This document shows, in pieces, positions 54,596-64,000 of a stretch of DNA of 64,000 nt. The translations under genes were made by a program, and so were the position numbers. The DNA lies in assembly GCF_032118995.1 (NCBI RefSeq), contig NC_092648.1:21294450-21358449 (forward strand). Direction: 5' to 3'. The number at the start of each line of letters is the position of its first letter. The stretch's first letter is position 1. The notes beneath the pieces are model-generated. The model did no database searches. It was not told the DNA's origin and was given only the letters and a program-made list of their open reading frames with translations. The DNA is from Asterias amurensis. Taxonomy: Eukaryota; Echinodermata; Asteroidea; Forcipulatida; Asteriidae.

Positions 54596-54909
54596 GGCTA
54601 CCTACTCATGCTTCACTTTTTTTTGTACCAGGAAAAAAAAAACATGTTGCCTTGCTATTTTCCTTCCATAAAATGCTTCCTAAATAGTATATTTTTTCTT
54701 AAACTTAAAATATGGAGCTATTGAACCAAATAAACTATTGAACCTTGATTTTGTTATGATGAAGTATTATGAATCTGTTTGTGTGGTTTTCTTTTATTCA
54801 GTTATTTTGTTGCTAATTTTTTTTGTTCTCAAGAGAAATTAGTCCCTTTTTAAAAATGTTCAATGGGTTTTTAAAAATTATGTCTTCTTCCAACACCAAT
54901 CCAATTTAA

Positions 54910-54958
54910 AGGCACTGGACACTATTGGTAATTACTCAAAATAATTTTTAGCATAAAA
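54910..54958. mobile_element. TTAA-type MITE (family 1), left end only
   Basis: TTAA at 54906-54909, then AGGCACTGGACACTATTGGT and ACTCAAAATAATTTTTAGCATAAAAC. The remainder is absent; a different palindromic element starts about 30 bases on. Confidence 0.75.
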
Positions 54959-54990
54959 CAGAGAACAAAATACTAAGTCCATTTGACAGT

Positions 54991-55193
54991 AGACTTGTGG
55001 ACAAGTTGTTAATGTTCCTACGCAGTGAGATAGTCGAGTTGTCACTGCTCTCGCGCGAACTGCTGGTTGCCGAATTATGAGGAGTAGAGTCGGGCAGCGC
55101 GCAGTAGTCGCGCAACCAGCATTCGCGCGGAGAGCACCGGTGCAAGTCGACTATCTCACCGCGTGGGACCATAAACGACTTGTCCACAAGTCT
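54991..55193. mobile_element. 203-base GC-rich foldback with AGACTTGTGGACAAGT ends
   Basis: The left arm starts AGACTTGTGGACAAGTTGTT and runs through CGCAGTGAGATAGTCGAGTTG, CTCTCGCGCGAA and TGCTGGTTGC. The right arm is the complement of nearly all of it, ending AACGACTTGTCCACAAGTCT. Arms about 85 bases, loop about 30. CpG-rich, in contrast to its surroundings. Confidence 0.85.
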
Positions 55194-55608
55194 AATTTTA
55201 CAGTGCTCAGCCACCAATGCAGTCATTTCCATGGATGGGTCCTCTACCTATTATTCAATAACTTCCAAATGTGTATATAATTCAATGCTCTCCTATTTAT
55301 GACTATTGTTACTTGCCATATTGAACAATGTTTTTGTATTAGTTTATATATTTGTATTTTCACTCATGAATTGTGCTGTTTTCTTAAGGTTTTCCTGTTA
55401 TTCTGGGTCAAAAAGCTGGCTATTTCGTTCCCGAATTCCAGGCACTCTAGTATAGGTATTGCCGCGGCAGTTGAAACTGCCATTCAATTTCACTATATGT
55501 ATTATTCAATTCAACTAGGCCTTCCATTTAACTTAGCGAAAGTTCGTCATAGGCTGCTACAAGCAGTTACGAATTTGTGATTGTTTTGAATCGGGTTATC
55601 TTTTTTAA

Positions 55609-55945
55609 AGGCACTGGAAAACTTTTGGGTAATTGTCAAAGATGTGTATTCTCACTTGCATAAAATAACAAATCTGTGAAAATGTTGACTCAATTGGTCA
55701 TCGAAGTTGCAAGAGACAAGGAGAAACACAAATTTCTGCACAAATTTGTGTGATTTCAGATGGCTAAGGCTTCAGGCCTGAAGTTTTTTAATATTTAGAG
55801 TGAGAAATTACCTCTTTATCAAAAGAAATGTTACTGCAGAGGTAGCCGTTTCTCACGATGTTTAATACTATCAACAGCTCTCTATTGCCAAGTAAGTTTT
55901 TATGCTAATAATTATTTTAAATAATGACCAACATCGCCAGTGCCT
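55609..55945. mobile_element. TTAA-type MITE (family 1)
   Basis: TTAA at 55605-55608 and TCAA at 55946-55949. Left AGGCACTGGAAAACTTTTGGGTAATTGTCAAAG; right ACCAACATCGCCAGTGCCT. Contains AAGGCTTCAGGCCTGAAG, as in the copies at 4120 and 40137, a recognisable subfamily marker. Confidence 0.8.
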
Positions 55946-55949
55946 TCAA

Positions 55950-56443
55950 GGCATGGCACGAACGAAGAATTGCATACAAACGAAGTTAAATTGAGCAATA
56001 TTGTTTCGAGGAGGTTTCAATTTCGTGCCAATTAAAATAACGCGACTGTTAAATTGCAGCTTATTTGCCGAGAATGACCGGGCTAATGATTACAATTCAA
56101 GATTCAAAAATCACATTCCGTTCATACTAAAAGTCTTCCACATTATACTGAGACAAGTGACAACGGGGATGCATTGATTTTCAGTACTTTGTTTGCGGAA
56201 ATAAAATTGTTAAAGGGGGGGCGGGTAGTTTATAAAATTCAAGTACTTTTGAAATGTGGTTTATGGTAATTGTGACAACAAGGAAGTACGCCGCTCTGTT
56301 TCAATCATGTGAATTATTACCGACTTGCAAAAGGTTACGTTCTAAAAAATAAATACATACCTTTTCTGAAAAAAATACCCCACTTGTTGAAGCTGGTACT
56401 TTTGTTTCTATAATCAAATATTTGTTAGACATTAGTCATTTAA
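55950..56443. other. Intergenic, no feature seen
   Basis: AT-rich spacer between two MITE copies with no coding frame or recognised repeat. Confidence 0.5.
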
Positions 56444-56818
56444 AGGCAGTGGACACTATTGGTAATTACTCTAAATAATTATAAGCACAAAATCTTACTT
56501 TGTAACGAGTAATGGGGAGCTGTCAATGGTATAAAAAATTGTGAGAACAGGCTCCCTCTGAATTATTGTAGTTTTCGAGAAAGAATTAATTTTCCACGAA
56601 TTTGATTTTGAGACCAGTCAGATTTAGAATTTGAGGTCTCGAAATTAAGCATCTGAAAGCACATAACTTGGTGTGACAAGGGTGTTTTTTCTTTATCTCG
56701 CAACTACGACGACCAATTGAGCTCAAATTTTCACAGGTTTGTTATCTTATGCATAACTGTTGAGATACACCAAGTGAGAAGACTGGTCTTTGACAATTAC
56801 CAATAGTGTCCAGTGTCT
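56444..56818. mobile_element. TTAA-type MITE (family 1)
   Basis: TTAA at 56440-56443 and 56819-56822. Ends AGGCAGTGGACACTATTGGT and ACCAATAGTGTCCAGTGTCT. Confidence 0.9.
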
Positions 56819-57461
56819 TTAACATTATGTTAACATAATTTGTTCCAAAATTGCCGCCGTTCATTGAAAAAAGTATAATTATTAAGGTAGGTGTTTGGGA
56901 GTTTATGAAGGGTTTGCCTGAACGTCACGGTCTGACGTCACACTTCGTGGCTCGTGAATTATGCTAAAGCTAACTTTCAATTTGTTAACATACCAAAAAA
57001 TGAATTTAACCAAAATCAAATTCACTAAAACAGTTGGCATTTGCTGTTTACTACACGTCACTTAAAATACACTGTTTACTATGGGAGATCCTATAATTTC
57101 AAACTATTTCATAAACTTTCACAATGCAATTTAAATTAAATTGATAGAAAAGTACTAACAAACATAGGAGGGATATGCCTATATTATTCGCCCTGCGTTT
57201 TGCTCACCTAAACAAATTAGAAAGTAAACAACCTCTTGTGAAATTTATTGGATCGGTGCTTAATTCTCCATGAAGTGTAATTGGCCATGTAGATTGAACT
57301 GACGTCAATGTGTGAATATCTAATTTAAAGCCAGGTATTAAAACTGTGCGCATGCGGCATCTAGTCTTGCCCTTTTACATTTTACACATGCGCGACTTGC
57401 GATCACGTCAGCCCTAAGGAGAAGGCAATAACACTGCTTCGTGTTTTATCCATCACCTTAA

Positions 57462-57790
57462 AGGCACTGGACACTATTGGTTATTACTCAAAATAATTGT
57501 TAGCATAAAAAGTTACTTGGTTACGAGCACTGGAGAGCTGTTGATAGTATAAAACATTGTGAGAAAAGGCTCCCTCTGAAGTGACGTATTTTTTTAGAAA
57601 GAGGTAATTTCTCACTCAAATATTAAAAATCTTCAACTGAAGCATTTTTATAATGTATCTGAAAGCACACAAAGTAATGCAACAAGGGTGCTTTCTTTCA
57701 TTATTCTCTTGCAAATTCGACTGATGAGCCCAAATTTTCACAGGGTTGTTAGAAGTGGTCTATGACTATTACAAAACGTGTCCAGTTCCT
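57462..57790. mobile_element. TTAA-type MITE (family 1)
   Basis: TTAA at 57458-57461 and 57791-57794. Left end AGGCACTGGACACTATTGGT; the right end is decayed (AAAACGTGTCCAGTTCCT). Located about 0.8 kb upstream of the TRIM start. Confidence 0.85.
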
Positions 57791-57794
57791 TTAA

Positions 57795-58611
57795 GCTATG
57801 TGTTTCCCTGATTGAACAACGCCTTGCATTACAACGATGCGAGATGATTCACCTCAGACTGTGCTAGTCGAACCAAAGTAGGCTAACGCCGTGAACACTC
57901 ACACTCACGCCTATGAGAGAGGACAGATTGGACCGCGTGCTCTGGCATCAGCATACGCAGTTTTAATCACGGAGCTAACAAGCCCACTTTTGACAGATGC
58001 AGTGCTATCTACTGACGATAGGAAACCCGTATGATGTCGTTGAACACTAGGCTGTGTAGAGCTGTGCACAACGATGACGCTTTACATGTCCGTTGATGCT
58101 TTTTGTGTGCGACCCAACCCAATTGAACGGAGAATCATAATGAGGAGAAAATACGTACAGCTGTAATGCAACATCATAATGTGCTCTCTCTGTATTATGT
58201 ACGGGTGTCGACATTAGGGTTTTCTTTCAAACTGAATCATCAGCAGCGGTGCCGACATGTTACGGACTCTAGATGCAGTGAGCAATCCTCGTTGATGCCA
58301 CGAGCGAGGGAATGGGTCTTATGTTCAGCAGCAGGCATCATTGACGCCAAAGGCAAAAAGCAAGGAATCTCGCATCGTTGAGCGGCTCTCCTTCTTCGAT
58401 TATTAATCTCATGTCGCGTGTTATGCATGGACACTATTGAAAAACATCGCCTGCATTCATACATCATCGCCGGTGAAATACATGTTTATTAATTTGTAAT
58501 TTTGGCCTCGCGTTTTCTCATACTGTGTACAGATCGGATGATGGGCTGAACACACAATTTACACGTCTCGAATGTGGTGTGGTTGACGTAGTAGGGTAGT
58601 CGTTTCCAGTC
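57795..58611. promoter_or_regulatory. Upstream region of the TRIM gene
   Basis: Less AT-rich than the flanks, with scattered CpGs; presumably holds the promoter and 5' UTR. I see no decisive core promoter element. A stub of the family 1 MITE end (GCATGGACACTATTG) occurs at about 58425. Confidence 0.4.
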
Positions 58612-59763
58612 ATGGCTGCCTCGTCCTTGCTCGAAAAGATAGGGGACTTTTTGGAGTGTCAAATATGCCTCGAGACCTTCAAACATCCCAAAGTATTGCA
58701 ATGTCTTCATACATTCTGCCAAAACTGTCTGGACCAAATGGCTCCCGATGGAACAGTAGTTTGTCCCACATGTCGGGCAGAGACCATTCTACCGAGGGAG
58801 GGTGTGATGGACCTGAAGAATAACTTCGTATTGGCAAATCTATTAGAGCTCGTCACCTCCCTCCAGAAGCCATTGGTGGGTGAAATAACAGCTGATGGAA
58901 ACTTCAATACGTCTTTCATGTGCTCCAATTGTGACGAGAGCAGTGCACATGCTACGTCACGCTGCCTCAACTGTTGTGAGTTTCTCTGCGTTGAGTGTGT
59001 GGCAGCCCATCGGCGATTGAAGGCCCTACGCCACCATGTTATGCGAGATATCCATGCCTGGCTAGCGGCCGGAGAGCAGGTAGGTCAAAGCCACGACATG
59101 AAGAGCGAGCAGAATGGTTGCAGTAGTAGTGGTACCTATACATGTTCTGAGCACACGAATGCTGAAGTCACTGCATACTGCGAGGCATGTGACCTTCTCG
59201 TCTGTGAGACATGCAGCCGCACCGAGCACACCCGGTCCCCACACCGACTGGCGACCATCCACGAAGCAGCTGAGAGACAACGAGAAGAAATCAAGACCAT
59301 CCTGGCTGAATGTAAGAGAAAGCTAGGTGTTTTCTCTACAGCCATTGAATGCACCGTCCAGATCGCCAGGGACCTGCAGCGTCGCACCGACCGGGCTCAG
59401 AAAGATCTCCAGAACACTTCCCGTGAGTACATCAGGCTGATCCAAGAAGAGCAAAGCCGGCTCATCAACGAGCTCCACAAGAAGAAAGAGGACAAGGAGA
59501 GTGAGATGGCCGCCCACATCGACAGCCTCCAACGAGCTGTCGACATGATCCGTAACATGTGCTCCCTAGCAGACAACTCACTGATTAACGGGAGTCATGT
59601 GGAAGTTTTGCGCGCCAAAACGCAGCTGATAAATCGACGCCAGCAGTTGGACCGTGTGAGCATACGTAATATGCCCATTGACACCAGCTCACTCAGATTT
59701 GTGCCCAGTTCTGAACCAAACCTCATGGAAAATAAATTAGGCCACATTGAAGACTTGAGTTGA
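58612..59763 (+). CDS. TRIM protein (RING, B-box 1, B-box 2, coiled coil), probable E3 ubiquitin ligase
   Basis: 383 codons in one exon. C3HC4 RING with C16, C19, C31, H33, C36, C39, C51, C54; B-box 1 from C104 to H142; B-box 2 with C178, H181, C190, C193, C198, C201, H206, H211; then a charged helical region about 214-320 expected to form the antiparallel TRIM coiled-coil dimer. All zinc ligands are intact. The protein ends shortly after SSLRFVPSSEPNLMENKLGHI, a linker type that in many TRIM2/3/56/71-like proteins leads into filamin and NHL domains, so this one is a short TRIM without a C-terminal substrate domain. The ATG at 58612 starts just before the RING. Intronless TRIM copies often arise by retroposition, but no poly(A) relic can be proven here. 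Substrate unknown. Confidence 0.92.
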   Translation: MAASSLLEKIGDFLECQICLETFKHPKVLQCLHTFCQNCLDQMAPDGTVVCPTCRAETILPREGVMDLKNNFVLANLLELVTSLQKPLVGEITADGNFNTSFMCSNCDESSAHATSRCLNCCEFLCVECVAAHRRLKALRHHVMRDIHAWLAAGEQVGQSHDMKSEQNGCSSSGTYTCSEHTNAEVTAYCEACDLLVCETCSRTEHTRSPHRLATIHEAAERQREEIKTILAECKRKLGVFSTAIECTVQIARDLQRRTDRAQKDLQNTSREYIRLIQEEQSRLINELHKKKEDKESEMAAHIDSLQRAVDMIRNMCSLADNSLINGSHVEVLRAKTQLINRRQQLDRVSIRNMPIDTSSLRFVPSSEPNLMENKLGHIEDLS

Positions 59764-59813
59764 GGTTATAAAATTAAAAGTGTTACTATTGTTAGTCAGG
59801 CCCGTTACCAGGT

Positions 59814-59846
<33 letters not shown>

Positions 59847-61308
59847 GGGGGGGAGGGGAATGAAGGCCCCATTTCAAGCCATAGGTCAACCTATGAGCCC
59901 GTTTTCTTTCGCGCACCATTTTCTGCATTGGTTTTGTGGACTTTTTGTTACCCCCCCCCCCCCGCCCCCGCCCCCATGGTCAAGGGCCTGATGTTAGCCT
60001 ATAATATGTATGGGTCATATTGACTCGAAACGCTAATTATTATAAGTCCATTCACACCGTTGTATATTATTATAAGTTATTTAGTTTACCCTAGTAAGGT
60101 TAAAAATGGTTTGAAAGGGATCAATTATTAGTTGGTCAACTGCACGTGTTGATACTGATATAGGAGAGATTGTATTATGTTTTAAAAATTGACGCCCTTA
60201 ATACCACTCGTCCATGAAGTGTCAATTTGTTTGGAGGAATTTTAAAAGATGACGCGAATGGGTAAGGTTGGGATTAGGCCAACCCCCATTTTTAATCCCT
60301 AAACAATTTCAAGAGTAGCATATTATGATAACCATTGAAGGCTACTATTATGATGTTGATTGTGTGCACATGCCTGTTCTACCGGCTAGCGTAATCCTAT
60401 AGTGGCGGCCATTTTGTATGTGCCTTCACGCAGTATTTCACACTGTTTTCATCCGTGCTGTTGAATATAAATATACGTCTATGGTATCTATTTCAACAAT
60501 TTTAAAGCATGAAATCTTTTCTTACACATCGTGTACAACATTTCATGACATTATTTATGACGCAGCATTGTGACATAAAACGTCAAAAAAAGTATTAATA
60601 TTTATATGGCATATAAACAATGTACAGTCACGCAGTTTTGTAACAGCAAACAGTGTATTTCGTTGTGATTCTGCTGCCGCTATGATGCTTTTACTGAGCG
60701 TGAGAATCCACAGGCTTTACTCCTTGCAAACAACGAGTCGTGGGCTCACATAGGTCAAAACTTAATTGTTTTTCTCATTTCTCAAAAACTTAAGCATTTC
60801 AAGAATAATATTTGAAGGGAAATTTCAACCATGACCATATTTACGTCATGTGTTGTGTGTGTGTGCAAATCTTCGAAAATGATTGTGTAATACTCTTACA
60901 ATGGTGTGCACATCCCTTTCAAGTAAGGAGTGGATTTGGTTTAGTGCAATATTCAGCAAGAAAAACTGTCAGTATGCTGTGGTTTGTTTTAATAATTAAT
61001 TATGTGTATCAACAACGCCATGAAGACTTTATTTATGTGAGGCCTTTGTATATTAGCATATAATATGAATATTTATTTATGACGGTCAATATTTTTTATT
61101 TCACAAAATATAACTTAAATTATTTCTATTCAATAAAATAATAAATTTGTGATTCACTTGTGATCGGATTATAATCAGCTGAAAGTTTATGCAATCGTCT
61201 ATTGAGCACAGCATTGTGCAAACTGCAATGTTTGAAGGAAATAACTTCAAAATTGTATTTAAAGCATTGTTAGCATAAAAACTTATTGGTAACTTTTTTG
61301 TAACTTTG
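59764..61308. other. TRIM 3' flank
   Basis: Starts with a T run of about 30 bases (59816-59845) followed by G-rich sequence, and a C run at about 59951-59975. The rest is AT-rich without a supported gene. The frame immediately downstream of the stop does not encode a filamin or NHL domain. Confidence 0.5.
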
Positions 61309-61663
61309 AGACACTGGACACTATTGGTAATTGTCAAAGACCAGTCTTCTCACTTGCTGTATCTCAACATATGCATTAAATAACAAACTGTGGAAATTTT
61401 GGCTCAATTGGTCGTCGAAGTTGCGAGATAATAATGATGAAAGAAAAAACACCCTTGTCACACGAAGTTGTGTGCTTTCAGAAATCCAATTTAAATACTT
61501 ACGTGGAAAATTACTTTTTTCTCGAAAACTACGTTACTTCCGAGGGAGCCGTTTCTCCACGCACAATGTTTGATACTATATCAACAGCTCTCCATTGCTT
61601 GTTACCAAGTAAAATTTATGCTAACAATTATTTTAAGTAATTACCGACAGTGCCCAGTGCCTT
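61309..61663. mobile_element. TTAA-type MITE (family 1)
   Basis: Left GACACTGGACACTATTGGTAATTGTCAAAG; right TTACCGACAGTGCCCAGTGCC. Interior ATGAAAGAAAAAACACCC and GAGGGAGCCGTTTCTCC. The flanking TTAA is decayed on both sides. Confidence 0.8.
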
Positions 61664-61995
61664 TTCAAACCATTCCAACATTTAAACCGGTACCAACTGT
61701 TAACTATTATGGACCAAGTGTAATGAAAACATGGGCCAGATTCCATATGATTTCATAATGCGAACAATACTCTTGCAAGAGTCATCTTGTCAGTGGTGTC
61801 TGTTTTACCTCTGTGTTTTATAAGGATTTATAGAGGATGGGGCTGCTTTGATATGGCTTGTCTTATGCTAACCTGAAATCCATGTTTGGTGTTGAACGTA
61901 AAGGCAAAGGTGTTGGAAATATGTTACAAGTCTGATGATGACACCCCTAAATATAAATACAGCTATCAATAAAAATAAAAATGAGGCGCTGTTCG

Positions 61996-62284
61996 TGACG
62001 TCAATCGAGGCGCGATATTTGAAGAGAAAATGCTGACAGTGCTGAAAAAGACGTCAGACCGGACGGACCACTAGGCACTATTGCTCTTGTGAGTCTGACC
62101 AGCCATGCAGACTGACCCCATCTTTAGTTGTTTTGCTGCATCCAGCAGCAATACACTTGGTCGGCATTGCCGGAAAAATGCAAGAAAACAACTTTTTCGA
62201 AACGTACAAACTCAATGACTTGCACTTGCTTGTACTTGCACGTGTGTTTACTCTACGCATCAAAGTCTGCCTCGATTGACGTCA
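61996..62284 (-). mobile_element. Probable P-element-type relic: THAP fragment inside perfect 16-base inverted ends
   Basis: TGACGTCAATCGAGGC at 61996-62011 and its exact complement at 62269-62284 enclose 289 bases. Between them, on the minus strand, lies the start of a THAP zinc-finger domain. THAP domains occur at the N-terminus of P-element transposases and of genes derived from them, so a deleted P-type transposon is the natural reading, but no catalytic region remains to confirm it. Confidence 0.6.
62078..62167 (-). pseudogene. THAP zinc-finger fragment
   Basis: Begins MPTKCIAAGCSKTTKDGVSL, which has the hallmark start of a THAP domain (M-P-x-x-C-x-A-x-x-C, then the K-D-G-V-S-L strand). 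The frame ends after 29 codons, before the invariant Trp, the second zinc pair and the AVPTIF-like box. Broken gene piece. Confidence 0.7.
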
Positions 62285-63351
62285 CAAAAGGGGTAGGGGG
62301 AGTCAACCCCAAACAACTTTAACTATTTTTTAACATATAAATCATGACAAACAATTACTAAAACAAATGTTTTATTGTTACTAAACATATACTCTTATGT
62401 TTGAAAAAATAAAAATTATATTTCCAGGTGACTTTAAGTAAACCTTTAAATTAGTATTTATTGTTGAAGCATCATGGCAAGACAGTACGAACACACATGC
62501 AAAGTTTTGGCTAAACGTAGTCAAGCTGGCACCATTATCTGTGCAGGGGTTTGCCAAAAACCGGACAGAAACTGATAATTATGTCTTAACCTTAAGATGA
62601 AATCTTAACCTTAAGATGTAAAGTCAAGTTCTTGGGGATTTTTTTTTTCTTCTTATACACAAATCCTCAATTGAAAAAACTAACTCAATACATTTCATAT
62701 AATTGTTATTATTGGCTTCTGGCCTGATTTTGTAGGATGTGTACTGTAATTATATACAGATGATGCATACGATTCTTCTTTGAGGACCAAAACATTTACA
62801 CACAATTTATGTCAGTATTAAGGATTAAAACCCAAAGGCATGTAAATGTAAATATCTGGTTAATGTTGCAATAATAATTGTGCACCAAGTTTAATGCTAC
62901 GAAGCTCGGGAAGTGCCATCTTTTAAGGGTGTCAACAAAATGGCGTAACCCTGCATGGTATTATATCAAAATATTGTCGTGTAAACTGGTAGAATGCAAT
63001 CGTCCTGATATAATTATCTTGTGGTGTCGACTTATTTGCCTGCATAGTACAATGTCTTCAGTTGAAGATAAAATTCTGCCTGGATTTCAATAATTTGGAT
63101 GGCATTTCCAGAACTCCGTATAACACACCAATGGCTATTATAATTGTGATGATTGTGTGATATTGCAATAACATTAAAAGCAAGAAAAGCTATTCAAAAT
63201 TGATGTTGGTGATTCATTGGCATATCCCTTGGACATTTCTTTTGACTGAAAGTGTGTTCTTGGATCGAGGGGGCCTCTATTTATTTGACATTTTTGAAAG
63301 GATTATAGCCCATAATATTCACAAAAACAAACAATGCAAACTTATTACTAA
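62285..63351. other. No gene seen
   Basis: AT-rich sequence with short frames only and no repeat that I can match to others in the window. Confidence 0.5.
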
Positions 63352-63675
63352 AGGCATTGGACACTAATTGGTAATAATTTACTCAAAATAAGTGTTAGCA
63401 TAAAAACTTACTTGGTAAAGAGCAATGGAGAGTTGTTGAAAATGATTATGTATGGCTTCCTCTTGAAATAACGTTGTTTTTGGAAAGAGGTAATTTCACT
63501 TCATGTCTGGAGTCTTTTTAGGCATCTGTATGGAAAGCACACAAGTTAGTGAAGTGTGCTTTTTCTTTCATTATACTCCCTTGCAACTTCGATGACCAAT
63601 TGAGTCAAAATTTCCACAGATTTGTTATTGTATCCATTGATATACACCAAGTGAGCGTACTGTTCTTAGACACTT
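63352..63675. mobile_element. TTAA-type MITE (family 1), decayed
   Basis: Left AGGCATTGGACACTAATTGGTAAT; interior GGAGAGTTGTTGAAAATG, GCTTTTTCTTTCATTATACTCCCTTGCAACTTCGATGACCAATTGAG and GATATACACCAAGTGAG; the right tip is degraded. Confidence 0.75.
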
Positions 63676-63689
63676 AAAGATGTATTCTA

Positions 63690-63860
63690 GTTAAAAAAAC
63701 AGGACAGTTCTTTTTAGAACTGAGAAGTTTCCCGAATTCCAGAAATCTACTCCGCGGTAGTAGAATATAAAGCAAGAGAAGTTCTAAAAACTTCCAAAAG
63801 TACATAATCTACCTGGCAATGTAGATACACACATGGTGTTACCGCAAATTAACGATGTTG
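63690..63860. repeat. SINE-like family B, inverted copy
   Basis: AACAGGACAGTTCTTTTTAGAACTGAGAAG, CCCGAATTCCAGAAATCTACTCCGCGGTAG, AATCTACCTGGCAATGTAGATACACACATGGTGTTACCGC; reverse complement of words in 6375-6640. Confidence 0.65.
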
Positions 63861-64000
63861 TCTAAAACGTTCCGCCGAGCAGCCTAATGAGATTGCGCCG
63901 ACTGTAGAGCCGGGTTGTCCAGACCAACAGACGACACGATATGACCGCCGGAAAAACACTTTAAAAAGCCGGACCGACGCTTAGGAGAACCGGGACACCG
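63861..64000. other. Unassigned GC-richer end segment
   Basis: CpG-containing sequence running to the window edge; no open frame or repeat recognised. Confidence 0.3.

Noticed and set aside
59816..59975. T and C homopolymer runs after the TRIM gene as functional elements
   Set aside because: Simple homopolymers, prone to sequencing length error; no evidence that they are a terminator or a retroposition tail.
1..64000. CRISPR arrays, operons, phage or endogenous virus genes
   Set aside because: No regularly spaced repeats, no closely packed prokaryotic-style genes, and no reverse transcriptase, integrase, capsid or envelope-like frame was seen.

Overview
This is animal nuclear DNA: intron-rich protein genes with GT-AG introns, an AT-rich intergenic background and dense short non-autonomous repeats. 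No bacterial, organellar or viral gene set is visible. Protein similarity plus the style of the dispersed repeats suggests an invertebrate deuterostome, most likely an echinoderm and perhaps a sea star. That placement is inference from memory, not computed.

Four gene loci are readable, all on the + strand. (1) 268-12954 is the 3' three quarters of cobalamin-dependent methionine synthase (MTR): 19 exons encoding the folate, cobalamin and AdoMet/reactivation modules. The homocysteine/zinc module lies off the left edge. (2) 18501-26239 is a complete hedgehog acyltransferase (HHAT): 11 exons, 552 codons, with the MBOAT His and Asp visible. (3) 37069-53987 is a 16-exon, 1084-codon gene for a large scaffold-like protein. 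It has an N-terminal calponin-homology domain resembling the neuron-navigator type, a long disordered Q/S/P/basic middle, two helical/coiled-coil segments and a C-terminal SAM domain. I do not recognise an established name for this combination. (4) 58612-59763 is a single-exon TRIM protein (RING, B-box 1, B-box 2, coiled coil) that stops where related proteins often continue into a filamin/NHL part. The four products have no obvious shared pathway; the neighbourhood looks like ordinary metazoan gene order.

The rest is mobile-element debris and palindromes. The dominant family is a roughly 330-380 bp inverted-terminal-repeat element flanked by TTAA (about 15 full or partial copies). One copy is nested in another repeat so that the empty site can be read directly. 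Two further families also sit at TTAA: a roughly 380-400 bp foldback and a 388 bp element with an internal 85 bp duplication. Other items are a family with AGCCCGG ends (four copies), a TATGTGACCC element, a THAP-domain fragment enclosed by 16 bp perfect inverted repeats (a likely P-element-type relic), tRNA-derived SINEs, and unusual composite palindromes at 17670-17867, 29750-30001 and 30049-30290.

Layout: 1-12954 MTR; 12955-18500 repeats; 18501-26239 HHAT; 26240-36984 a long repeat- and palindrome-rich gap that probably contains the 5' noncoding part of the next gene; 36985-53987 the CH-SAM gene; 53988-58611 a repeat-dense gap; 58612-59763 TRIM; 59764-64000 mostly unassigned sequence with the THAP relic and more repeats.
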